A stretch of 7,649 nt of DNA from Anaerolineales bacterium (GTDB taxonomy: Bacteria; Chloroflexota; Anaerolineae; Anaerolineales; Villigracilaceae), in assembly GCA_025938055.1 (NCBI GenBank), contig JAICQC010000233.1, forward strand, positions 1 through 7,649. The letters run 5' to 3'. Both the position numbers and the translations under genes were made by a program. This document shows, piece by piece, positions 1-6,910 of the stretch. Positions within the stretch are counted from its first letter, which is position 1, and each line of letters starts with the position of its first letter. The notes under the pieces were generated by a model. The model saw only the letters and a program-made list of their open reading frames with translations. It was not told the origin of the DNA and did no database searches.

Positions 1-729
1 GTTGAGATGAACCGGGTAGACAATTTCCACATTATCTCGCGCGGCAAGTTGCCTGATGGCATTACATATATTCTCGAAAGGCTGTCCAAAGTTCTCACGC
101 CGGTGGGCGGTGACGAGAACCAGCCGCTTATTCGCCAGATCCATTTTGGCAAGAAGAGCTCTAATTTCTTCGGGTTCCTCCTGCTGCGCCACATATTTCA
201 ATGCATCGATCACCGGATTGCCCGTGACGATGATGTTTTTTTCCTCGACGCCCTCGTGCAATAAATTCCCCTTTGACCATGCAGTGGGTGCAAAATGCAG
301 ATCGGCAATGACGGTTGCGATGCGGCGATTAAGTTCCTCGGGGAAGGGATGCCATTTGTTATGCGTTCGCAAACCTGCTTCCACATGACCCAGCTTGATA
401 CGCCGGTAGTAGGCAAGCTGGGATGTGGTCACAACCGTCGTCGTGTCGCCGACCACCAGCACCCAGTCGGGTCTGAAATCTGTCAGAACAGGATCAAGAT
501 GCGTGAAAATGGAGGCGCTGATCTGTGCCAGCGACTGGTCTTCGCGCATCAGGTCCAGATCGTAATCAGGTCTGATCTTGAACAACTCCAATACCTGATC
601 GAGCATCTGGCGATGCTGCGCTGTGACACAGACCCGTGAGTCAATTCCCGCGGTCTGTGTCAGCAGACGTACGATGGGCGCCATTTTGACGGCTTCGGGC
701 CGCGTACCGAAAACAGACAGAATTTTCAA
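1..729 (-). CDS. wecB: UDP-N-acetylglucosamine 2-epimerase, 5' part (runs off left edge)
   Basis: This cytoplasmic enzyme interconverts UDP-GlcNAc and UDP-ManNAc. The first 243 codons are visible; the family is usually about 370-390 residues, so roughly a third is missing beyond the edge. The opening reads MKILSVFGTRPEAVKMAP, the family hallmark. Residues equivalent to the known E. coli catalytic or substrate-binding set are all present: R10, K15, D95 (in VVGDTTT), E117 (in HVEAGLRT), E131 (in PFPEELNRR) and the histidine of TAHRREN at 209. The start is a TTG at 729-727. No ATG or GTG lies in frame between it and the upstream wecC stop, which is in the same frame. A weak GGA lies 9 nt upstream. 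Only 15 bp separate it from wecC, so the two are probably co-transcribed and possibly translationally coupled. The product normally feeds the WecC dehydrogenase next door. The 2-epimerase assignment is very secure; the exact polysaccharide served is unknown. Confidence 0.95.
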   Translation of the reverse strand, partial: MKILSVFGTRPEAVKMAPIVRLLTQTAGIDSRVCVTAQHRQMLDQVLELFKIRPDYDLDLMREDQSLAQISASIFTHLDPVLTDFRPDWVLVVGDTTTVVTTSQLAYYRRIKLGHVEAGLRTHNKWHPFPEELNRRIATVIADLHFAPTAWSKGNLLHEGVEEKNIIVTGNPVIDALKYVAQQEEPEEIRALLAKMDLANKRLVLVTAHRRENFGQPFENICNAIRQLAARDNVEIVYPVHLN

Positions 730-744
730 GATATGATATCCGTG

Positions 745-2073
745 TTATGAACGTTGATTTGCGATTTCCAGTTTGCTGGCACCCAACCGGTACACGGTGA
801 ACCCCGCGTTCGCCCATAGCTCTGTATTCCAGGTATTGACACAGTCGATCAGGATTCGTGCCTTCGTCTTGGCAACGAAACTAGATGGGTTCACATTGAT
901 GAATTCAGTATGTCTCACCAGCAGCAGGATGGCTTCTGCATCCTGAATGGCATCGTCCATGGTGTGTGCGAGTGTGACGCCCGGCAGATTTGCGTGCGGC
1001 TTGAAAGGCTCCCAAACGCTGACAAATGCGCCCTGCCTCTGCAGCAGGCGGACGACTTCGGAAGCGGGGCTTTCCCGAAGGTCGTCCACGTCGGGTTTGT
1101 AGGCTAGCCCGAGCGCCGCGATCCTTTTCCCCTTCAGCGTGCCCAGTGCCTGGCTGACTTTTTCTACTACGAATAAGGGCTGGGCGTCATTGACCTGCCG
1201 GGCGTGGTAGATGAGCGGAGTCAGTTCGGGCGCCGCCTCCACAAAGAACCAGGGGTCCACGCTGATGCAGTGACCGCCAACCCCGGGCCCCGGGCTGAGG
1301 ATGTTGATGCGCGGGTGGCGGTTGGCAAGACTGATGGCTTCCCAGACATCCACACCGAATTTTTCCGCAAGGCGCGAAAACTCGTTTGCGATGGCAATAT
1401 TCACATCGCGGGTGGTGTTCTCCATCAACTTGACCATTTCCGCCGTGGTGGCATCGGTGGCAATGATCTCCCCTTTGACAAACGTGGCATACAGGTCGCA
1501 GCCTGCTTTGGCGGATTCTGGCGTGATACCGCCTACAACGCGTGCGTTCTCGATCAGTTCACGCAGGATGTGTCCGGGCAGGACCCGTTCCGGAGAGTAG
1601 CATAGATAAAAATCCGTCCCGGCTTTCAGCCCAGACCGTTCCAGGATGGGCTGGATCAGATCCACGGTCGTGCGCGGGGGCGAGGTCGATTCCAGGATCA
1701 CAAGATTCCCTTTGCGCAAATGGGGCAGGATAGCTTCCGTCGCGGATGTCACCGCCCGCATATCTGCCAGCCGGTACTGGCGGCCGTCATATTCGCCATG
1801 CCGGTCTTCGTAAAAGGGCGTGGGTACCGCGATCAGGAACGCGTCGGCTTCCTCCAGCTCGGCAGAAACGGTCAGGTTGCCGGATGCAAGCGCAGACTCG
1901 ACCATCGTCCGCAGACCCGGTTCATGGATATGAATATTCCCATTTTGCAGGGTCTTAATGATCTGTGGATTGTTATCCACGCCGACGACTTTCAGTCCGT
2001 GCGTGGCAAAGGTGCAAGCAGTTGGAAGACCGATATATCCCAACCCGATAACACAGATTTTTTGAAAGTTCAC
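745..2073 (-). CDS. wecC: UDP-N-acetyl-D-mannosamine dehydrogenase (UDP-glucose/GDP-mannose dehydrogenase superfamily)
   Basis: This enzyme carries out the NAD-dependent four-electron oxidation of UDP-ManNAc to UDP-ManNAcA for surface polysaccharide. The 442-residue length is typical. The N-terminal Rossmann motif GLGYIGLP lies at about 10-17. LESTSPPRTT (about 128-136) and YSPERVLPG (159-167) are typical of WecC. The middle domain carries the conserved lysine of AEMVKLMENT (about K215), and the catalytic cysteine is C269 in GPGVGGHCISVDPWF. The C-terminal UDP-binding domain begins near 315 (GKRIAALGLAYKPDVDDLRESP). The start is GTG at 2073. AAGGAG sits 5 nt upstream, and an in-frame TGA lies directly before the GTG, so no longer start is possible. 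An out-of-frame ATG at 2077-2075 sits only 1 nt from the Shine-Dalgarno sequence. wecB follows 15 bp downstream and supplies the substrate, which supports UDP-ManNAc over UDP-glucose; a WbpA-like UDP-GlcNAc dehydrogenase is the main alternative. Confidence 0.92.
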   Translation of the reverse strand: MNFQKICVIGLGYIGLPTACTFATHGLKVVGVDNNPQIIKTLQNGNIHIHEPGLRTMVESALASGNLTVSAELEEADAFLIAVPTPFYEDRHGEYDGRQYRLADMRAVTSATEAILPHLRKGNLVILESTSPPRTTVDLIQPILERSGLKAGTDFYLCYSPERVLPGHILRELIENARVVGGITPESAKAGCDLYATFVKGEIIATDATTAEMVKLMENTTRDVNIAIANEFSRLAEKFGVDVWEAISLANRHPRINILSPGPGVGGHCISVDPWFFVEAAPELTPLIYHARQVNDAQPLFVVEKVSQALGTLKGKRIAALGLAYKPDVDDLRESPASEVVRLLQRQGAFVSVWEPFKPHANLPGVTLAHTMDDAIQDAEAILLLVRHTEFINVNPSSFVAKTKARILIDCVNTWNTELWANAGFTVYRLGASKLEIANQRS

Positions 2074-2140
2074 TCATGCTCCTTACCCCACTCGCGTCTC
2101 CCAGATCCGTCGGTCCGATAGTTAAGAATATTCAACCTTT

Positions 2141-2192
2141 CATAGCGGATTTGGAGGAGGTGTCCCGCCTCAAAAGCGGGACGGAGGGGTCT
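2141..2192. repeat. Palindromic intergenic element with perfect 7-bp hairpin (possible REP-like repeat)
   Basis: The centre is a perfect inverted repeat: GTCCCGC (2162-2168) and GCGGGAC (2176-2182) around a 7-nt loop. It is flanked by purine blocks (GGAGGAGG before, GGAGGGG after) and by CATAG/CTATG on the outside (2141-2145 and 2191-2195), making the block roughly symmetric over about 55 bp. Neither strand has a T-run after the stem, so it is not an intrinsic terminator. It lies between divergent genes, so no terminator is expected. The layout resembles dispersed extragenic palindromes found in many genomes. With one copy visible, that it is a repeat is an inference. It could instead be a leader structure for wecC. 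Confidence 0.45.
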
Positions 2193-2203
2193 ATGTCGCG
2201 CAT

Positions 2204-2209
2204 ATTATA
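2204..2209 (-). promoter_or_regulatory. Candidate -10 box for wecC-wecB
   Basis: On the minus strand this reads TATAAT, a perfect -10 hexamer, 130 bp upstream of the wecC start. I see no good TTGACA-like hexamer 16-18 bp further upstream. If used, the transcript would carry a leader of about 120 nt containing the hairpin at 2162-2182. The assignment is weak because the region is AT-rich and the -35 is absent. Confidence 0.3.
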
Positions 2210-2291
2210 AAGCCTTGGTCTGGATTCGCTTTCACAACTTTGATACAGTGAATTTCGTAGATAAGCATGAAAGCAATTGAGCGTCTTGTTG

Positions 2292-2309
2292 TATAATGAA
2301 TTGGAGGAG
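2292..2309 (+). promoter_or_regulatory. -10 box (TATAAT) and Shine-Dalgarno of the nfeD-SPFH operon
   Basis: A perfect TATAAT is at 2292-2297. A strong Shine-Dalgarno GGAGGAG is at 2303-2309, just before the ATG at 2312. The -35 region is poor, with nothing like TTGACA 16-18 bp upstream. If this -10 is used, transcription would begin near 2304, leaving an almost leaderless mRNA whose ribosome binding site is at the extreme 5' end. A promoter further upstream would give a normal leader, so the -10 is less certain than the ribosome binding site. Confidence 0.5.
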
Positions 2310-2311
2310 TT

Positions 2312-2905
2312 ATGGACTTTTTGCTTGATCCCAACATCGCTTATCTCTTCCTGCTTGCCGGTGTGTTGCTGGCTATGATGGCGCTGGTGACTCCTGCAAC
2401 CGGATTGTTCGAAATTGGGGCATTTTTCTGTATCGCGCTCGCGGGATACGCGATCTATCAACTGTCCTTCAATTGGTGGGCATTAGTGCTACTGGGATTG
2501 AGCATCGTCCCTTTTGTGTACGCCATACAAAAACCGAAACGGGAACGCTTCCTGGCGTTGGCGATCGTCCTGTTGATCATCGGGTCAGTGTTTCTCTTCC
2601 CGCGTAGCGAGGAACAGGGGTTTGTCAATCCCCTGGTTGCCATTGTGGGTTCAGGGTTGGTGGCCAGTTTTTTGTGGATTGCGGTCCGAAAGTCTCTGGA
2701 GGCCGCGCATGTCCGGCCCTCTCACAGCCTGGATGGGCTGGTCGGTCAGATCGGGGAAGCGAAAACAAGGGTGCATGAGGAAGGCAGCGTTCAGGTCAAT
2801 GGTGAATTGTGGTCTGCACGCAGTGAAAATTCCATTTCCGCGGGGAGCATGATCCGGGTGGTGCGTCGTGAAGGATTTGTTTTGATCGTCGAGGAAAATG
2901 GCTGA
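2312..2905 (+). CDS. NfeD-family membrane protein, short form
   Basis: The 197-residue protein has an N-terminal membrane part and a soluble OB-fold tail, the layout of short NfeD proteins that lack the ClpP-like protease domain of long NfeD. Hydrophobic segments lie at about 9-27, 31-50, 53-72, 79-96 and 105-127. The C-terminal domain (about 140-195) shows the NfeD pattern LDGLVGQIGEAKT, then VQVNGELWSA, then the SAGSMIRVV and GFVLIVEE strands. NfeD proteins pair with SPFH proteins, which they are thought to bind and help assemble in membrane microdomains. The next gene is such a protein, 26 bp downstream with no terminator between, so the two form an operon. The ATG is fixed by the GGAGGAG ribosome binding site. 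The partner relationship is family knowledge; a precise biochemical role is not established by the sequence. Confidence 0.88.
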   Translation: MDFLLDPNIAYLFLLAGVLLAMMALVTPATGLFEIGAFFCIALAGYAIYQLSFNWWALVLLGLSIVPFVYAIQKPKRERFLALAIVLLIIGSVFLFPRSEEQGFVNPLVAIVGSGLVASFLWIAVRKSLEAAHVRPSHSLDGLVGQIGEAKTRVHEEGSVQVNGELWSARSENSISAGSMIRVVRREGFVLIVEENG

Positions 2906-2931
2906 ACTCTATTCATTAAAAGGAGAGAAAC

Positions 2932-3834
2932 ATGGATATTCTTGGTGGTAGTGCTGTATGTATTTTTGGCGCAATCCTGGTCCTTGGCTTTATCTTTTTG
3001 GCCAATGCCATCCGCATCGTCCCTGAGTACCAGCGTCTGGTTGTATTTCGCCTGGGTCGCAGCGTTGGCGCAAAAGGTCCAGGAATCGTTCTACTGGTTC
3101 CGGTGATCGATCGGGCTGTCAAGGTGGACCTGCGCGAGCAGGTCCGCGAAATCCCGCATCAGACCGCGATCACAAAGGACAATGCCGGCATCTCGGTGGA
3201 CTTCATCTGGTACTACAAAGTTCTCGACCCAACGGAATCCGTCCTCCAGGTTGGAAACTTTGAAGTAGCGGCACAGGGTATGGCGACCACGACGCTGCGC
3301 GCGGTCATCGGCGGTATTCCCCTCGACGATGTGCTTTCAGAACGCGAACACATCAATACCATGCTGCGTACCCGCCTCGATGAAGTAACCGAACGCTGGG
3401 GCGTGAAAGTGACCAATGTGGAGATCCGCGAGATTATCCCGCCGCGCGAGATCCAAGAAGCCATGAATCGTCAGATGTCCGCCGAACGTATCCGCCGTGC
3501 AGTGGTAACCGAATCCACGGGTACGCGCGAAGCTGCGATCAACGTGGCGCAGGGCGAAAAGCAGGCGGCCATCCTGCGGGCGGAGGGCTCGAAGCAGTCT
3601 GCTATTCTGGAGGCGGAAGGTCAGCAGCAGGCACAGGAATTCAAGGCACAGGGTTTTGCCAAAGCACTGGAACACATCTTTGCAGCGGCACAGACTGTCG
3701 ATCAGAAGACCATGACCCTGCAATACTTTGATACGCTCAAGACGATCGGCGCAAGCCCGTCTACGAAATATATTTTCCCAATGGAATTTACCAGCATGCT
3801 GAGTAATTTCATGGGCGGCGATGGGAAGAAGTAG
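2932..3834 (+). CDS. SPFH/Band 7 (stomatin/slipin-like) membrane scaffold protein
   Basis: The 300-residue protein begins with one hydrophobic membrane segment (about 8-25), followed by the SPFH/Band 7 domain (about 28-190). Hallmarks are VPEYQRLVVFRLGR, GPGIVLLVPVIDR, VDLREQV, ALTKD-like AITKDN and WGVKVTNVEIREIIPP. The tail is a coiled coil containing three consecutive 11-residue units (208-218, 219-229, 230-240), each starting with G followed by K/Q-Q-rich residues. It ends with KYIFPMEF, a stomatin-type C-terminal hydrophobic patch. Stomatin-like proteins oligomerise at the inner membrane and organise microdomains or regulate associated proteins; QmcA of E. coli is a relative. AGGAG sits 6 nt before the ATG. 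It is co-transcribed with the upstream NfeD gene, the usual pairing, and the operon ends at the terminator just downstream. No odd or missing features were seen. Confidence 0.93.
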   Translation: MDILGGSAVCIFGAILVLGFIFLANAIRIVPEYQRLVVFRLGRSVGAKGPGIVLLVPVIDRAVKVDLREQVREIPHQTAITKDNAGISVDFIWYYKVLDPTESVLQVGNFEVAAQGMATTTLRAVIGGIPLDDVLSEREHINTMLRTRLDEVTERWGVKVTNVEIREIIPPREIQEAMNRQMSAERIRRAVVTESTGTREAAINVAQGEKQAAILRAEGSKQSAILEAEGQQQAQEFKAQGFAKALEHIFAAAQTVDQKTMTLQYFDTLKTIGASPSTKYIFPMEFTSMLSNFMGGDGKK

Positions 3835-3851
3835 ATCGTAAAAAATAGGGT

Positions 3852-3892
3852 AAAAGTAGAAAGTGGAGCGAACTCCACTTTCTACTTTTTTT
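3852..3892 (+). terminator. Strong intrinsic terminator of the nfeD-SPFH operon
   Basis: A perfect 17-bp inverted repeat (3852-3868 with 3873-3889) closes on a CGAA tetraloop and ends in a run of seven T (3886-3892). It begins 17 bp after the SPFH stop codon. On the opposite strand the stem is followed by TTTT and, after a few bases, TTTTTT, so it could also stop minus-strand transcription. Confidence 0.95.
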
Positions 3893-3894
3893 AT

Positions 3895-3903
3895 TGATAG
3901 AAT
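3895..3903 (+). promoter_or_regulatory. Candidate extended -10 promoter of the acetyltransferase gene
   Basis: TGATAGAAT matches the extended -10 pattern TGnTAnAAT and begins directly after the T-run of the preceding terminator. Its last base is 8 nt before the ATG at 3912, and no Shine-Dalgarno sequence lies between. Transcription would start at or within one or two bases of the start codon, implying a leaderless mRNA. A -35 would fall inside the terminator stem and is not recognisable. Confidence 0.45.
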
Positions 3904-3911
3904 CTCATGTG

Positions 3912-4352
3912 ATGGAAATCCAACCTGCAAGCCTTCGCGACCTGAGTGCGCTGCGCCGGCTCGAACAAACCTGCTTCGAGAAGGATGCCTGGCCCCTGCT
4001 GGATCTGATCGCGGTCCTGACCTGGCCCGATGTCATCCGTTTGAAGGCGGTGGAGAACGGCGAATTGATCGGGTTCGTGGCGGGAGACCCGCGTCCCTCC
4101 CAGGGTGCCAGCTGGATCGCGACCATTGGCGTTGCCCCGCGCTTTCAAAGACGCGGCATTGGCCGTGCCTTGCTGCATGCCTGTGAAGAAAAATCGCGGC
4201 TGCCACGCATGAAGCTGACGGTGCGAATGTCCAACCAGGGTGCCATCTCTCTTTATGAAAAGGAAGGCTATCGCTCTGTGGATATTTGGAGACGTTACTA
4301 TAATGACGGGGAGGATGGTCTGGTGATGGAAAAAGTATTACGCAATAAATAA
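3912..4352 (+). CDS. GNAT-family N-acetyltransferase, RimI-like
   Basis: The 146-residue protein is a single GNAT domain, which transfers an acetyl group from acetyl-CoA to an amine. The acetyl-CoA binding motif is clear: WIATIGVAPRFQRRGIGRALL (about 68-88, with the Q/R-x-x-G-x-G/A signature at 79-84). The later segment NQGAISLYEKEGY (about 108-120) is the usual GNAT motif B, and the ending RRYYNDGEDGLVME closely resembles RimI, the enzyme that acetylates the N-terminal alanine of ribosomal protein bS18. The true substrate cannot be read from sequence. I chose the ATG at 3912. An in-frame TTG at 3894 would add six residues but overlaps the terminator-promoter junction, and GTG at 3909 is also possible. 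No ribosome binding site precedes any of them, in keeping with leaderless translation. The gene lies between a terminator and the rnd promoter, so it is probably a separate unit. Confidence 0.85.
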   Translation: MEIQPASLRDLSALRRLEQTCFEKDAWPLLDLIAVLTWPDVIRLKAVENGELIGFVAGDPRPSQGASWIATIGVAPRFQRRGIGRALLHACEEKSRLPRMKLTVRMSNQGAISLYEKEGYRSVDIWRRYYNDGEDGLVMEKVLRNK

Positions 4353-4372
4353 CCGTCCCCTTTAAGCTGGGA

Positions 4373-4378
4373 TATAAT
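4373..4378 (+). promoter_or_regulatory. -10 box (TATAAT) upstream of rnd
   Basis: A perfect TATAAT ends 8 nt before the ATG at 4387. The bases between (GACAGCCA) hold no Shine-Dalgarno sequence. The -35 region is not recognisable. Transcription would begin at the start codon, giving a leaderless mRNA for the rnd operon. The spacing is the same as for the preceding acetyltransferase gene, which strengthens both calls. Confidence 0.55.
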
Positions 4379-4386
4379 GACAGCCA

Positions 4387-5514
4387 ATGATGAATCCGCT
4401 TCTTCCACCGCCCGTGTGGGTGGATCAACCAAATACGTTCAATCAAATGCTTGGGGACCTTACTGCACAAACCCGCCTGGCAGTCGATACCGAATCAAAT
4501 AGCCTGCATGCCTACCGCGAGCAAGTCTGCCTGATCCAGTTCACCACCCCTCAAAAAGATTACGTCATCGATCCACTCGCACTGCCTGACTTGAGTGCCC
4601 TGGGTCCCATTTTCAGCGATCCGAATGTCGAAAAGATTTTCCACGCTGCAGAATATGACCTGATCTGTCTGCGGCGCGATTTTGGTTTTCAGTTTTCGAA
4701 TCTGTTCGACACGATGCATGCGGCGCGTGTTTTGGGGTATCAATTTGTTGGTTTGGACAACCTGCTGGCAGAAAAGTTCCAGTTCGAAATGGATAAGCGA
4801 CATCAAAAGGCAGATTGGGCAGTCCGACCCCTGACTCCTGCCCAACTTGATTATGCGCGCCTGGATACGCATTTTTTGTTCGACTTGCGGGAACTCCTGG
4901 AGACTGAACTCATAGAAAAGGATCGCCTGCAAATCGCCCGCGAAGATTTCGTGCGAGCATGTAAGGTGGAGATCCAGAAGGAAAAGCTCAACGGAACGTC
5001 CTGGAGGCGCTTCAGTATGCGCAAGGATGTTACGCCACGCGAGCTGACGGTTATCAGCGAACTGTGCATATCCCGTGATCGGATCGCAGAGCGTATGAAT
5101 CGCCCCGTGTTCAAGGTCATTTCTGATTCCCTCCTGCTGGAGATTGCCCGCAACCTGCCGGAGAAGGATGTGGATCTCGCAGGCCTGGGGCTGAGTCCGA
5201 AGCAGATCCGTTTGTGGGGCAGTGAGATTTTGGAGGCGATCAAGCGCGGGGCCGTGGCTCCGCTGGTCGAGCGCGAGCAGGCAAAACGCCCGAATGATGC
5301 AACGCTCAAGCGGCTGGAAAAACTCAAGAACTGGAGAAAGAAAGCTGCCCAGGAATTGAAGGTGGAATCCGATATTGTCCTGCCAAAAACATATTTGAAT
5401 ACCCTGGCAGAAAAACCACCGACGAGTCTGCAGGATCTGGAATCGATCATGCGCGATTCGCCCACACGTTTCACCAAATATGGTGAGCAGTTATTTCGCC
5501 TGTTGAGAGGCTAA
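4387..5514 (+). CDS. rnd: Ribonuclease D (DEDDy 3'-5' exoribonuclease with two HRDC domains)
   Basis: This cytoplasmic 3'-5' exoribonuclease trims tRNA precursors and other small RNAs; the 375-residue length is typical. The DEDDy exonuclease domain covers about 1-180. Exo I is LAVDTESNS (D34, E36), Exo II is HAAEYDLICL (D91), and Exo III is LDYARLD (Y156, D160), the tyrosine marking the DEDDy class. GLDNLLAEKF and KADWAVRPLTPAQ are further RNase D signatures. A first HRDC domain spans about 213-290 (TPRELTVISELCISRDRIAERMNRP) and a second HRDC-like region about 303-373, as in E. coli RNase D. All catalytic residues are present. Two adjacent ATG codons (4387, 4390) offer the start; I took the first. 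No ribosome binding site is visible. It is followed after a single base by a beta-CASP ribonuclease gene, forming an RNA-processing pair. Confidence 0.95.
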   Translation: MMNPLLPPPVWVDQPNTFNQMLGDLTAQTRLAVDTESNSLHAYREQVCLIQFTTPQKDYVIDPLALPDLSALGPIFSDPNVEKIFHAAEYDLICLRRDFGFQFSNLFDTMHAARVLGYQFVGLDNLLAEKFQFEMDKRHQKADWAVRPLTPAQLDYARLDTHFLFDLRELLETELIEKDRLQIAREDFVRACKVEIQKEKLNGTSWRRFSMRKDVTPRELTVISELCISRDRIAERMNRPVFKVISDSLLLEIARNLPEKDVDLAGLGLSPKQIRLWGSEILEAIKRGAVAPLVEREQAKRPNDATLKRLEKLKNWRKKAAQELKVESDIVLPKTYLNTLAEKPPTSLQDLESIMRDSPTRFTKYGEQLFRLLRG

Positions 5515-5515
5515 G

Positions 5516-6910
5516 ATGCGGATCAACTTTCATGGCGCAGCACATACTGTAACGGGCAGCCAGCACCTGCTGGAAATCAACGGGCACCGGTTGCTGTTGG
5601 ACTGCGGCTTGTATCAGGGTCGGCGTAGTGAGACCTATGAGCGCAACTTGAACTTTGCCTATGACCCGCGCCAGGTGGATGCTGTGATCCTGTCACACGC
5701 CCATATCGATCACTGTGGCAACCTGCCTAACCTTGTAAGGCAGGGATATGATGGACCGATCTACGCCGTACCTGCTACGGTTGATCTGGCAACGATCATG
5801 ATGGCAGACTCCGGCCACATCCAGGAATCGGACGCCGCCTATGTGAATAAGAAACGTCTCCGGCGTGGCGAGACACCGATCAAGCCGCTCTACACACAAG
5901 CAGACGCTCAAAATGCAGCCAATCTGTTTCGCGGTATCGATTATGGCCAGGCATTTGAACCTGTGCCGGGTGTAATCGCTCGCTTTATCGAAGCCGGGCA
6001 TATCCTCGGTTCTGCGGCGATCTCGCTCGAAGTTGAGGAAAAGGGACGCAAGATCAGGTTCTGGTTTTCAGGCGATATTGGTCGCTACAACTTACCGCTG
6101 CTGCGTGACCCCATTCTGCCTGAGAGTGTTGATTACCTGTTGATGGAATGTACTTATGGCGATAAGCCTCATAACGATCCTTCATCCGCCTCTGAAGAGT
6201 TTCAGGAAATTGTTTCCCGTACAATCAAACGCGGCGGCAAGGTGATTATTCCTGCATTTGCGGTGGGTCGCACCCAGGAGTTGGTCTATCATCTGAACAT
6301 CATGATGTTCGCCAAGGATGTGCCTCCCGTACCTGTCTTTGTCGACAGCCCGCTGGCGGTCAACGCCTCGACTGTGTTTACAAAGCACCCCGAATGCTTT
6401 GATGCGGAGACGCGCTGGTTCGTCCAGCAGGCGCGACATCCCGCCCTGGATTTCAAAATGCTGACCTATGTGCGCTCGGTTGAGGAATCGAAAGCCTTGA
6501 ACCAGCGCAAGGATCCAATGATCATCATCTCTGCCTCTGGCATGGCGGAAACTGGAAGGATTCTGCACCACCTCAAGAATAATGTCGAAAATCCCCTGAA
6601 CACCGTTTGCATTGTTTCCTGGCAGGCGCCGCATACGCTGGGACGCCGCCTGGCGGACCGCGAAAAGCAAATCAAGATCTTTGGCGAGCCATATACGGTC
6701 AAGGCGGAGATTGCTACGATCGGCGGCTTATCAGGTCACGCGGGGCAGGACCTGCTCACGAAATACGCGGCGGATGTCAGGGATACAGTTAAGAAGGTTT
6801 TTCTGGTACATGGCGAGGAAAAGCCTGCTGCGGCCCTCACGGAAAAATTGAGGGAAAGAAATATGCGGGATGTGTATTATCCTGAACTGCATTCGACAAC
6901 AGAATTGTAG
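5516..6910 (+). CDS. Beta-CASP metallo-beta-lactamase ribonuclease (TTHA0252/CPSF-like)
   Basis: The 464-residue protein has the full architecture of bacterial beta-CASP RNA nucleases related to Thermus TTHA0252 and archaeal/eukaryotic CPSF73. The metallo-beta-lactamase motifs are present: LSHAHIDHCGNLP with HxHxDH at 61-66, GHILGSA with the metal ligand H162, and SGDIGR with D187. The beta-CASP part has motif A (ECTYGD, E211), motif B near GRILHHLK (about 347-354) and motif C in GGLSGHAGQ (H408). FAVGRTQELVYHL and ISASGMAETGRI are diagnostic. These enzymes are zinc-dependent endo- and/or 5'-3' exoribonucleases acting on mRNA or structured RNA. It is shorter than RNase J and lacks an RNase J-like C-terminal domain. 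GAGAGG 5 nt before the ATG lies inside the end of rnd, and the gap after rnd is one base, so translation is probably coupled. The substrate is unknown. No intrinsic terminator follows before the tRNA gene. Confidence 0.93.
   Translation: MRINFHGAAHTVTGSQHLLEINGHRLLLDCGLYQGRRSETYERNLNFAYDPRQVDAVILSHAHIDHCGNLPNLVRQGYDGPIYAVPATVDLATIMMADSGHIQESDAAYVNKKRLRRGETPIKPLYTQADAQNAANLFRGIDYGQAFEPVPGVIARFIEAGHILGSAAISLEVEEKGRKIRFWFSGDIGRYNLPLLRDPILPESVDYLLMECTYGDKPHNDPSSASEEFQEIVSRTIKRGGKVIIPAFAVGRTQELVYHLNIMMFAKDVPPVPVFVDSPLAVNASTVFTKHPECFDAETRWFVQQARHPALDFKMLTYVRSVEESKALNQRKDPMIIISASGMAETGRILHHLKNNVENPLNTVCIVSWQAPHTLGRRLADREKQIKIFGEPYTVKAEIATIGGLSGHAGQDLLTKYAADVRDTVKKVFLVHGEEKPAAALTEKLRERNMRDVYYPELHSTTEL

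Noticed and set aside
7..639. Plus-strand open frames opposite wecB
   Set aside because: The minus strand here reads as an unbroken epimerase with all catalytic residues, so the plus-strand frames are shadows.
1204..2121. Several plus-strand open frames of 60-133 codons opposite wecC
   Set aside because: They are antisense shadows of a well-conserved dehydrogenase and have no family features.
2132..2461. 109-codon minus-strand open frame between wecC and nfeD
   Set aside because: It overlaps the nfeD start and the palindromic block, has a low-complexity composition with no recognisable domain, and lacks a ribosome binding site.
3894..3911. Longer acetyltransferase start at TTG 3894
   Set aside because: It would begin inside the T-run/-10 region, upstream of the likely transcription start, and adds residues not expected in the family.
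3337..3930. 197-codon minus-strand open frame opposite the SPFH gene
   Set aside because: It is a shadow of the conserved SPFH coding frame, runs through the strong terminator and resembles no protein.
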